Part shown: positions 35,517 through 43,126 of the stretch, one piece after another
Position numbering within the stretch: the stretch's first letter is position 1
How the letters are laid out: each line of letters opens with the position of its first letter
NCBI GenBank assembly: GCA_905339165.1
Contig: CAJPFH010000004.1
Span: 1-64,000, forward strand
Direction: 5' to 3'
Length of the DNA: 64,000 nucleotides
From: Flavobacteriales bacterium
Lineage (GTDB): Bacteria; Bacteroidota; Bacteroidia; Flavobacteriales_E; Vicingaceae
Made by a program: the position numbers and the translations under genes
The notes under the pieces: generated by a model
What the model was told of the DNA's origin: nothing
Database searches by the model: none
Seen by the model: only the letters and a program-made list of their open reading frames with translations

Positions 35517-36838
35517 ACCCCTTGCAAATTTCTATGTTGATAAATATTAGCAATAGCAATAACCATGGCAAATGCAAACCAATAAGAGTACCCATCGAAA
35601 TAATTAAATGTATTATTTCCTAAAAACAATACAGATGGAATAAGATAAATTACAAACGGGATAATCAAGAGAGCAAATTGTATATCTTTTATTTTCAGTA
35701 ACACATTGAGTGAATAAATAAGAACAAAAAAACGCAGTAGTAGCAAAACAACCCCTCCTATCACTCCTATCTCTAATACTACACGTTCGCCTTCCTCTTC
35801 AAAAGGCACATCTGTTCGATGATTCACTAAAACCGAACCTGTTCCCTGGTAAGTAGTACCTATTCCAAAACCCAACAATCCGGCTTGTTCGGAATATTTG
35901 AAAATGGTAACACGGTCTAATAATCGGCTTTTGGCACTATAATTTTTTATTCCTTTTTCAGCAACCGCTTCTACAAACTCAACTCGTTTAAAGAAAGCAT
36001 CTACTGCTGTTTTCATGGTGTTTGAGTAATTATATAATAGAAAGGATAAACATAATCCAACAATTGCAGTAACTAAAATACTTTTTCTCATAGCTCTTAT
36101 TTGAAAAAATATAAAAATGCAAATGATTACAATAAATGCCAGCGAAACAAAGAGAGGAAGTCGCGAGCCTGTCATAAACATATTTAATATAGCAAACACT
36201 AGTAAGGTTACATAAAACCAACTGTTTCGGCCGGCATTGATTAAATAGAATATATAAGAAGTAAAGGTTGATATAATGAAAAGAAGGTAAACATTATAAA
36301 TTTTTACAAAACTAAAAATAGATAAGGATCTTGTAAATTCGGCTACCTTATTAATTTTTTGATCTTCGTTAGGTAAATAGTTTAGAATATGGTCGGTGGG
36401 TAAAAAGTATTGTACTATTCCAATAATAAAGATGGGAATGGATATATATGCTAAGAATTTAATAAGTGATTCTATTCTGCCTATAGAGTTGAAATAATAC
36501 GGCACTACCAGAGTAAGAGGTATAAAAAATAAATAATTAATAATGCCAAATACTTTAACCAACATAGAAGTTGGAAAAGCCGAATAGAAAAAATGAAGTG
36601 TGCACCATACAAAAAGAATGGCTATAATTACCTGATAGAAATACTTGATACGAGGAACAAAAAAATGGGTATAAAGAAAAAATACTCCGTATACCAGTAG
36701 GAATAAAATATATTTTATGGTAAAGATGGGAGTACTCCATTGAGGAAAAACCCATTTTCGAAATACACCATCAATTACTATCCAAATAAGAGCAAACGGA
36801 AGTAACCAATTAAAAATATACTGAAGATTTATTTTCAT
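35513..36838 (-). CDS. O-antigen polymerase/ligase-like membrane protein (Wzy/WaaL type)
   Basis: 441 residues with about 11 membrane helices and a long periplasmic loop between about 265 and 360. FMTGSRLPLFVSLAF is the usual conserved Arg helix before the last third, and GIGTTYQGTGSVLVNHRTDVPFEEEGER with GVIGGVVLLLLRFFV matches polymerase loops with nearby catalytic Arg/Glu. It is the only polymerase candidate in this locus and would join repeat units at the periplasmic face. Ligase and polymerase cannot be told apart by sequence. Confidence 0.82.
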   Translation of the reverse strand: MKINLQYIFNWLLPFALIWIVIDGVFRKWVFPQWSTPIFTIKYILFLLVYGVFFLYTHFFVPRIKYFYQVIIAILFVWCTLHFFYSAFPTSMLVKVFGIINYLFFIPLTLVVPYYFNSIGRIESLIKFLAYISIPIFIIGIVQYFLPTDHILNYLPNEDQKINKVAEFTRSLSIFSFVKIYNVYLLFIISTFTSYIFYLINAGRNSWFYVTLLVFAILNMFMTGSRLPLFVSLAFIVIICIFIFFQIRAMRKSILVTAIVGLCLSFLLYNYSNTMKTAVDAFFKRVEFVEAVAEKGIKNYSAKSRLLDRVTIFKYSEQAGLLGFGIGTTYQGTGSVLVNHRTDVPFEEEGERVVLEIGVIGGVVLLLLRFFVLIYSLNVLLKIKDIQFALLIIPFVIYLIPSVLFLGNNTFNYFDGYSYWFAFAMVIAIANIYQHRNLQGV

Positions 36839-36886
36839 TTTATATGAAACTCAAAAATACTATAAAACATGTAAAATACAGGTAAA

Positions 36887-37798
36887 TTATTGCTTATGAG
36901 TACCTCCTGAAATATAAAGTGGTTTACCAACACTTTTATACATCGCTTTTAAAAAGTTGAACCCAAACCAATACATTGCTTTAGGAAGGAGATAAAAATT
37001 TTTCAGCAACTTTTTATGCAAAATAAACCTTCTTATGGTTAGCCAAGCGTACTCCGGCCATACAAACCAAGGCAAATTTTTAAACATAAAATACCAGGCT
37101 CCAAACATATGATGCGGGGCATGTATAATACCTTGTCCGGTTTTCCAAGAGCGGATACCCCCTTTAGGATTGCCAATGTGTAAAAGCACCGCTTCGGGGT
37201 CGTAAATTAATTTTCCATACTTATGGGTTAATCGCATGCAAAAATCAGATTCTTCTCGGTAGGCTCCTTTTTCGTAATTTTCATCCATGCCCCCTACCTC
37301 TATAGCCCATTCTTTTCGTACCGAAAGGTTTCCGGCTCCTCCATCAGAAATACGCGTGGGTTTGTTGTAGTTTCTGGGAGTGTATATCCAACCCAAATAA
37401 GGGTGCGAAGCTCTTGGGGGCAACTTTTTGTTCCACTTTCTATCGGTATTTAGAATGGCTCCGGAAACTCCGGAAATGCTTTTATCTTCGTAGTGGCGTA
37501 CGTGATTTTTTAAAAAATCGGGGTTTTCTATCATTACATCATCATCTAAAAAAAGTACAATGGGAGCCTTTGCTTCCAACAAACCAACATTTCTAGCTTT
37601 AGAAGCTGATTTAAAAGCTTTGTGCAGGTGTTTTGTTTGGGGAAAATGAATGGAACAGAAATCGTTTACATCGGTTTGGTCTATAATTAACACTTCGTAT
37701 TCGCGAACCGATTGTTGTTGCAAATCGTTCAGGGTATTTTGTAAATCACTGTACCTATTTATTGTAGGAATGACTATGCTTATAAGCGGGGGATTCAT
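36887..37798 (-). CDS. GT2 glycosyltransferase
   Basis: 303-residue GT2 enzyme: SIVIPTINRYSDLQNTLNDL, VLIIDQTD, LFLDDDVMIENPDFL (DxD site DDD), GGAGNLSVRKEWAIEVGGMDENYEKGAYREESDFCMR. The EEXDFC segment is the catalytic-base region of rhamnosyl/galactofuranosyl-like GT2 enzymes. It sits 48 bases upstream of the polymerase gene and 3 bases after the sulfotransferase gene. Confidence 0.9.
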   Translation of the reverse strand: MNPPLISIVIPTINRYSDLQNTLNDLQQQSVREYEVLIIDQTDVNDFCSIHFPQTKHLHKAFKSASKARNVGLLEAKAPIVLFLDDDVMIENPDFLKNHVRHYEDKSISGVSGAILNTDRKWNKKLPPRASHPYLGWIYTPRNYNKPTRISDGGAGNLSVRKEWAIEVGGMDENYEKGAYREESDFCMRLTHKYGKLIYDPEAVLLHIGNPKGGIRSWKTGQGIIHAPHHMFGAWYFMFKNLPWFVWPEYAWLTIRRFILHKKLLKNFYLLPKAMYWFGFNFLKAMYKSVGKPLYISGGTHKQ

Positions 37799-37801
37799 TC
37801 T

Positions 37802-38746
37802 TTAGAATTCAACGGTAGGATAAATTTCGGCATTGTAAAGAGTAATTCCGAATTGTTGCACCACATTTAAAATGGCATTTATTTGTGGTTCGGTTAGCGT
37901 TTGCTTCCAATAAGCCAATTGTTTTACTGCACTCTCTTTGGTGCTAACGGGAGAACCATTTTTAGTAGTGGTGCTGGGTTTGTAAAATTTTTGTTGAATG
38001 GCCTCGGTAAAGGGAAGTTCTATGCGTTCAAAAATTTTTTCGGGATACAATAATAAATTTTCGTAAGTGATAGAAACCCATCGGGCATGGTGGTTTTGTG
38101 TAAGCGGAATAATATTATCTAGGCACCAAATAGCGGCTAATTTTTCTTCTTTAGTATGTATGGGTTTTAAGATGGAGTAATAGTTTTCTATAAAACCATC
38201 GGGTTTTAATTCTTCCTCGGTAAAATAGGCATCCACATCGTTCCATGCTCCGAATCGCATTTGCGAAGCTACTACGGCACAAGGATGGCGTAGCAGATGA
38301 ATGGTTTTCTTAAATGCAAATTGTTTAGTAAGCCAGGGGAGTAAACGGTTCGCTCTGCAAAATTTAATAATTAAATAATCGGCATTTTGCAGTTGTTGTA
38401 TTGTGGTTCGTTGTAAAATACCACGGGTAAGAGAATGGCCTGTTACTATCTTTTTAAACTCTTCTAAAATTTTTTCATCGGTATTATTTTCAGGAATATA
38501 CTGCCTCCATTTAAAATTTAGTTTTTTAATGGGCGGATAAAAATCGAGATGCAAAGGTTCCCATATAATGGCCGATTTTTTATCGGTATTCAGCAGTTCG
38601 GCAAACCAGGTAGAGCCTCCGCGGGGCATTCCGCTAATTACAATAGTATTCTGTGTATCGTAAAAGAAAGTTCCATTGTACTTTTTTATCAATCGGTTTT
38701 TATTGATAAACTGTATCTTGTTTTTTACTTTATCGAGGAATGACAT
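37802..38746 (-). CDS. Sulfotransferase family protein
   Basis: 314-residue PAPS-dependent sulfotransferase-like protein. The 5'-phosphosulfate loop PRGGSTW is at 41-47, and the 3'-phosphate motif is in KTIHLLRHPCAVVASQMRFG. Later segments (RWVSITYENLLLYPEKIFERI, YWKQTL) fit Sulfotransfer_1/3. It is placed between a methyltransferase and a GT2, so it likely sulfates the surface polysaccharide, giving acidic character (inference). No PAPS synthesis genes are in the window. Confidence 0.87.
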   Translation of the reverse strand: MSFLDKVKNKIQFINKNRLIKKYNGTFFYDTQNTIVISGMPRGGSTWFAELLNTDKKSAIIWEPLHLDFYPPIKKLNFKWRQYIPENNTDEKILEEFKKIVTGHSLTRGILQRTTIQQLQNADYLIIKFCRANRLLPWLTKQFAFKKTIHLLRHPCAVVASQMRFGAWNDVDAYFTEEELKPDGFIENYYSILKPIHTKEEKLAAIWCLDNIIPLTQNHHARWVSITYENLLLYPEKIFERIELPFTEAIQQKFYKPSTTTKNGSPVSTKESAVKQLAYWKQTLTEPQINAILNVVQQFGITLYNAEIYPTVEF

Positions 38747-38759
38747 AGGTAAAACTTAA

Positions 38760-39659
38760 TTAGTGGGTTATCCATTTTTTTGTTTCCGTTTTATTGGTTG
38801 GAAGAAACAGAACGTCAATTAAATTTTCTTTCACCTCTGTTTTTATAAATTTTCCTTTTTTTATGCGGTCTTCTACGTAGGCTTCGTAGCCCATAGGGGC
38901 AAGAATTTTCCAAATGTCTAAAAGTGTGTATCCGAATTTTCTTAGAAAGAATGCATTAAACTCTCCGTAAATTACGGGTTTATATTTTTCTATAAATGTG
39001 GCTCCTCCTTTTATTAGAAAATATTCGGCTCCTTCAATATCTACTTTTATAAAATCGCAGCGATTTAATTTGTTTATGTAATCGTCAAGCATTTTTATTT
39101 CAATGGTTTCTTTGGTGTGTTCTTTATCATAATTCGTATCATTGAAAGAAAGTACGGCATTACTCGACTTTCCTTTTTCTGTTTTCACAATTTCAATATT
39201 TCCGTTGTAATCGCCTAATGCAAATTTATTCAACACCACATATTTTTCCACTTCATTTTTTTCAACGGCTTTCTGCAAACTGTAATAATTTTCTTTTACC
39301 GGTTCAAAGGCATGAATACAACCGTTTAAATCGGCCATTCTTTTTGCAATGGGTATGGTGTAGTAGCCTATATTGGCTCCTATATCGAGTACCACACTGT
39401 TTGGAGTAAGATTTTTTATAATTAGATGAATCACTTCATCATCTCGCATTCCTGTCCAAAAGGGTATGCTGTGTGTGTTGGAACGAATATCAATAAATAA
39501 TTTCGACTTATTTTTTAGCTGTATAAAAAAATCAGGTTTTAGCCAATTATTCTTTTTTATAAACAGTTTTTGAATGAATTTTCCTATCCTGTATTTTCCT
39601 CTAAAATGAGGAGATTTTCGAAAAAGCCTGGCTATTATTTTTACTATTTTTTCTTTCAA
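38760..39659 (-). CDS. FkbM-family methyltransferase
   Basis: 299-residue SAM-dependent O-methyltransferase. The SAM-binding motif I is VVLDIGANIGYYT, followed by HAFEPVKENY (motif II acidic residue), LDDYINKLNRCDFIKVDIEGAEYFLIKGG (the conserved DIEGAE). The N-terminal 60 residues are basic and hydrophobic without a clear signal. It overlaps the GT gene upstream by 4 bases. The likely role is methylating a sugar hydroxyl of the polysaccharide, possibly capping chains (inference). Confidence 0.9.
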   Translation of the reverse strand: MKEKIVKIIARLFRKSPHFRGKYRIGKFIQKLFIKKNNWLKPDFFIQLKNKSKLFIDIRSNTHSIPFWTGMRDDEVIHLIIKNLTPNSVVLDIGANIGYYTIPIAKRMADLNGCIHAFEPVKENYYSLQKAVEKNEVEKYVVLNKFALGDYNGNIEIVKTEKGKSSNAVLSFNDTNYDKEHTKETIEIKMLDDYINKLNRCDFIKVDIEGAEYFLIKGGATFIEKYKPVIYGEFNAFFLRKFGYTLLDIWKILAPMGYEAYVEDRIKKGKFIKTEVKENLIDVLFLPTNKTETKKWITH

Positions 39660-40792
39660 TTTGTTGTTGCTTTTAGGTTGTTCAAAATAAACTCTATTCG
39701 TTTAATTTGTTTTGCGTAGGTATTTTCTTGGGCTAAGTTAATTCTTTGTTCTTGTTTTTCGGCAGCATTGCAGAGAGGCAGTTGTTGTATGGTTGATTTC
39801 AGTAATGCAGGAAGCATTTCGTTGTTCTTTGCCAGCACCATTATATCGTTTGAGGAGTTTTGGTATAATGCAAAATAACTGGAAATTACCGTTTTTCCTG
39901 TGCTTAAATATTCCAATATTTTATGACTGTTAGAAACTTCGATTGGATATTCTTTTTGATTGTAACAAATCCAAAAAGCATCAAAAAAAGGAAATATATT
40001 GACTAGCTCTTCTTTCGATAACTCGCCCGTTAAATAAGTATTTGGAAGATTCTTTAATTCATTTATTTCATTTTCATAATTTGTTCTGCCTAAATTCGAT
40101 TTGGCATAAGGACCTACAAAAACAAACTGCACCTCGGGATTTTCTTTTACTGTTTTTAACAGATGGGGGTAATCGATTAGTTTCATTTGAAGGTTACCCA
40201 CATAACCCACTGTTACACTATTTTGTTTGATAAATGCCGGTTTTAAAACATTTTTCTGCTTTTTAAAAAAGAATTCATCTACACCATGGTTCACAAAATA
40301 TTTGGGCGTTTGGGTTTCTATGCTATTTAATATTTCGTTTGATACCGATAATACGACATGTGCACTATCGGCAATTCTGCTTACAAAAGGTTTTGCTTTA
40401 AGAATATAATCTACCGGATGAAAAATGCGTATGCCGGCATTAAATGCTTTTAAACTTTGGAACTTCGATTGATCGAAACTCCACACTACATCAATTGGTT
40501 TGCCTATTGTTTTTAATATCTTTTGAATAATTTTTTTATTCTGAAAATCTACAAGAAATGCAGGCAGTTTAAAAATTCCGCGTGCTACCTTTTGTGTATG
40601 TAATAAGTATAGATTTTCTGCTATTTCTGATTTTTTGACAAAGGTATTTTGTGCAGGGTGAGGTACGGTATGCAAAAAATAAACGGTATTGTTTTTACTT
40701 AGTTCTTTTGCGTACAAGTGCTTCGATAGTTGATTAGTTCCCCAATCTTCGGGCGAAAGTATAAGAATGTTTTTGTTTTTAAATTGAAACAA
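39656..40792 (-). CDS. GT-B glycosyltransferase
   Basis: 378-residue protein with GT-B layout: ILILSPEDWGTNQLSKHLYAKEL (N-domain), TVGYVGNLQMKLIDYPHLL, VQFVFVGPYAKSN, LTGELSKEELVNIFPFFDAFWICYN and HKILEYLSTGKTVISSYF (donor-side C-domain). It matches Glycos_transf_1/TuaH-like proteins. It lies 8 bases from the amidotransferase gene and overlaps the FkbM gene by 4. Confidence 0.87.
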   Translation of the reverse strand: MFQFKNKNILILSPEDWGTNQLSKHLYAKELSKNNTVYFLHTVPHPAQNTFVKKSEIAENLYLLHTQKVARGIFKLPAFLVDFQNKKIIQKILKTIGKPIDVVWSFDQSKFQSLKAFNAGIRIFHPVDYILKAKPFVSRIADSAHVVLSVSNEILNSIETQTPKYFVNHGVDEFFFKKQKNVLKPAFIKQNSVTVGYVGNLQMKLIDYPHLLKTVKENPEVQFVFVGPYAKSNLGRTNYENEINELKNLPNTYLTGELSKEELVNIFPFFDAFWICYNQKEYPIEVSNSHKILEYLSTGKTVISSYFALYQNSSNDIMVLAKNNEMLPALLKSTIQQLPLCNAAEKQEQRINLAQENTYAKQIKRIEFILNNLKATTN

Positions 40793-40799
40793 ACCGATA

Positions 40800-41942
40800 T
40801 TACGTTTTAGGTTTAATGGTATTGTAAATGCCTCTAAATGGCTTCAAAAAAGGGTATTTATCGAAATATGATTTTTTTTCTGTTTTAAAATCGAAATGCG
40901 ACCTGGGTGGTAAGGCCATGTATTTTTCAAACTCTGCCTCACTCAGGTTTAATTTCCGCAGCACAAAATTTTTATCCTCTTTCAACTGCTGTGTATCGTA
41001 AATAGGCTGCTTTAATTCTTCCAAGGCTTCTTCTCTGCTTATCTGGCCCGAGCAAATCAAGGTAGATAAATGTGCTTTTCGTTTATCTACCTTAAATTTT
41101 TCGGGCAAAATATAGCCTTGGTAAAAACGTGTCCACACCGATTCGTAGTGCTTTCCTCCATAATCTTTCCAGTTTAGTTCTTTTGCCAAAAGGGCCTTTA
41201 CTTCCGTTTTATTATAATGTATATAGTTGAGCAGTTGCACTGATTCTACCTGCATGGCCAAACGGTATAATCGTTTTTTAGCCATGGTAAGCAAGGGAAA
41301 TGTGTTGAGGGGAATGGTTCCGAAATGTTTTTGAATATCGATGATATTTTCTGCATCTTGTTTATTAAACACCCAAGCCTTCGGCAAAATGCCTTCGGTA
41401 ACGATATTGTATCCGCTTAAAAAATAATTGATTTTATTCTCGGCAGCCAAACGATATAAAGTAGCGACTATGGCATGGTCGGTAATTACTTCAATATCTA
41501 TAACCGATGCCTTTAAATAGGCCAATTGCAAATCTTTAAATTCTTCCCAATTGATAACGTAAGTGTATAAATCAAATTCTAATATTTTTACAATATTATC
41601 TATATTTTTAACGGCTAATTCGGAGTTCCATCCGTTATCGAAATGCACTACCAGTGGCCTCAATCCTTCTTTTTTAGCCAGGTACGCTAAATACGAACTA
41701 TCTACTCCTCCGCTTAGTCCTAATACACAATCGTATTTTTTGTTGGCTCCGTCTTTCTTTATTTGAGCTATTTTACTATTAAAAAAATCGATTCCTTCCT
41801 GCCCTTTTTTTACATACTTCTTTTCTTTTTCAAAGTACTCGTAATAATAATGGCAAACCCCCTTTTCATCAAATGTAATATTGGGGTCGGCCAGGTTATC
41901 CATTACCGTTTTGGTGCATTGCTGAAATGTAGAGTGAGTCAT
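40800..41942 (-). CDS. N-acetyl sugar amidotransferase (WbpG/PseA-like)
   Basis: 380-residue PP-loop ATPase-type enzyme that makes acetamidino groups on amino sugars. The PP-loop SGGVDSS is at 77-83, with ITDHAIVATLYRLAAENKI and LSGYNIVTEGILPKAW downstream. The family N-terminus usually has two CxxC pairs; here only Cys9 and Cys30 remain (QQCTKTVMD, GVCHYYYEY). Partner HisH/HisF-like genes are not in the window. Acetamidino sugars include legionaminic-type acids, which fits the NeuB module on the other arm (inference). Confidence 0.85.
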   Translation of the reverse strand: MTHSTFQQCTKTVMDNLADPNITFDEKGVCHYYYEYFEKEKKYVKKGQEGIDFFNSKIAQIKKDGANKKYDCVLGLSGGVDSSYLAYLAKKEGLRPLVVHFDNGWNSELAVKNIDNIVKILEFDLYTYVINWEEFKDLQLAYLKASVIDIEVITDHAIVATLYRLAAENKINYFLSGYNIVTEGILPKAWVFNKQDAENIIDIQKHFGTIPLNTFPLLTMAKKRLYRLAMQVESVQLLNYIHYNKTEVKALLAKELNWKDYGGKHYESVWTRFYQGYILPEKFKVDKRKAHLSTLICSGQISREEALEELKQPIYDTQQLKEDKNFVLRKLNLSEAEFEKYMALPPRSHFDFKTEKKSYFDKYPFLKPFRGIYNTIKPKT

Positions 41943-41978
41943 AACGGTATTATCTAAAAGATATTAAATTAAGGTAAT

Positions 41979-42461
41979 TCATTCTGTATGGACAGATTTG
42001 TTGTTTTCGGTTTTTGATTTAAAATAAATGAATACAAATAATACCAAAGAGGTGAGGGGCGACTGGGCCAACCCCACCACAAAACGACTAAAAGTATAAA
42101 CATCTTCAAAATGCCCGGTAATTAAACCCAGTAAAGTAATGAAACCTGAAACCACAAGGAGTAAAGCGTAAACCCACAACACCAATTTATTGTACTCTTT
42201 GTGTTTAAAATACAAGTGAATAAGCCCCATTGTAAAAGCCATAAACAAAAGAGAGAAAGCTCCTGTTAACACCCATTTTAAAAGAAGCAAATGCGAGGTG
42301 CTTATTTCATATAAAAAATTCGGGGGCTTTGAATATACCGCATTATAAGGGAAAGGGTAATTATGTATTACGGTATTTAACACCAAAAAAACCGCTTCCC
42401 TAAAATAGCCTACCAGGAAAATAAGCAGAAAAAAAAGAGTGGTAAAAATATTTTTTGCCAA
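41979..42461 (-). CDS. Exosortase-associated membrane protein (putative)
   Basis: 160-residue protein with about four membrane helices, including a FREAVFLVLN motif near residue 20 and a long C-terminal helix pair. It lies 7 bases after the exosortase gene and is part of the same transcript. Bacteroidota exosortases often have a small partner membrane protein in this position, and FRE is suggestive of that group. The assignment rests mainly on position. Confidence 0.6.
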   Translation of the reverse strand: MAKNIFTTLFFLLIFLVGYFREAVFLVLNTVIHNYPFPYNAVYSKPPNFLYEISTSHLLLLKWVLTGAFSLLFMAFTMGLIHLYFKHKEYNKLVLWVYALLLVVSGFITLLGLITGHFEDVYTFSRFVVGLAQSPLTSLVLFVFIYFKSKTENNKSVHTE

Positions 42462-42468
42462 TGCAGAT

Positions 42469-42999
42469 TCAGTTTGGTTGATGTTTCAGTGCAAATCGGT
42501 TTACCCAAATCATCCAAAGAATAAAAATAAAGGCATATACCAACACTGTAAATGTGTATTTATGATTAAATTCTAAACTCTCGGGCTTGTATTGTACCAC
42601 CAAGGCCAATGCCACTAATCGAAAAATATTTAATAAGTGTATGGCCAGCAAACCCAAGGGAATAAACAGAAGTTTATCTTTTATCTTTCCGGAAAAAATG
42701 ATGATAAACCCTGCAAACAGAGCAAATAGTTCCATGCCATTGCAGGGAGCCCCTATCAATACCCCATGGGTGCCGTCTATCCCTACGGCATCGGCATAAG
42801 TATACACCGAATACCCGAATGCTTCTAATATAAATGCTGTAGATTTTACCAAATGTTGTATAAGAAATTTATCCATAAAACCGTTTCGCAGCAATAGGTA
42901 ATCATAAATAAAAAACCACAATAGATATGCAGCAACAGCTTTAAGAATAAAATGAATCAACAGGGCATCGGTAATAAGTGTTTTTTTAAAAAACGGCAT
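42469..42999 (-). CDS. Exosortase/archaeosortase-family transpeptidase
   Basis: 176-residue, about five-helix membrane protein with the catalytic triad of the family in order: Cys86 in GAPCNGMELFALF, Arg127 in LNIFRLVALALV, His146 in EFNHKYTFTVLV. Exosortases cut tripartite C-terminal signals on exported proteins near the outer face of the inner membrane. It is the first gene of the minus arm of the polysaccharide locus, next to a perfect -7 element. Subtype (XrtF, XrtX or other) is not certain. The best substrate candidate in the window is the 78-aa PIDGG protein at 57.5 kb. Confidence 0.9.
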   Translation of the reverse strand: MPFFKKTLITDALLIHFILKAVAAYLLWFFIYDYLLLRNGFMDKFLIQHLVKSTAFILEAFGYSVYTYADAVGIDGTHGVLIGAPCNGMELFALFAGFIIIFSGKIKDKLLFIPLGLLAIHLLNIFRLVALALVVQYKPESLEFNHKYTFTVLVYAFIFILWMIWVNRFALKHQPN

Positions 43000-43024
43000 A
43001 CTTGGTTATTCTCTTATTTGCTCC

Positions 43025-43032
43025 CAAAGTTA
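43025..43032 (-). promoter_or_regulatory. -7 element of the minus polysaccharide arm
   Basis: The minus strand reads TAACTTTG, a perfect TAnnTTTG, 25 bases before the exosortase ATG. It is the only promoter candidate I see for the 14-gene arm. Confidence 0.65.
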
Positions 43033-43085
43033 CCAAAATATTAGGCGTTTAATATGCCAAATCAAAGATTATGCGAATAAAAAAC

Positions 43086-43093
43086 TATTTTTG
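43086..43093 (+). promoter_or_regulatory. -7 element of the plus polysaccharide arm
   Basis: TATTTTTG is a perfect TAnnTTTG. It overlaps the upstream TTG at 43091, so the kinase start must be the ATG at 43127, 33 bases downstream. Confidence 0.65.
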
Positions 43094-43126
43094 TGTGCAA
43101 TTGAAGAACGAGCACGAACGATTAAA

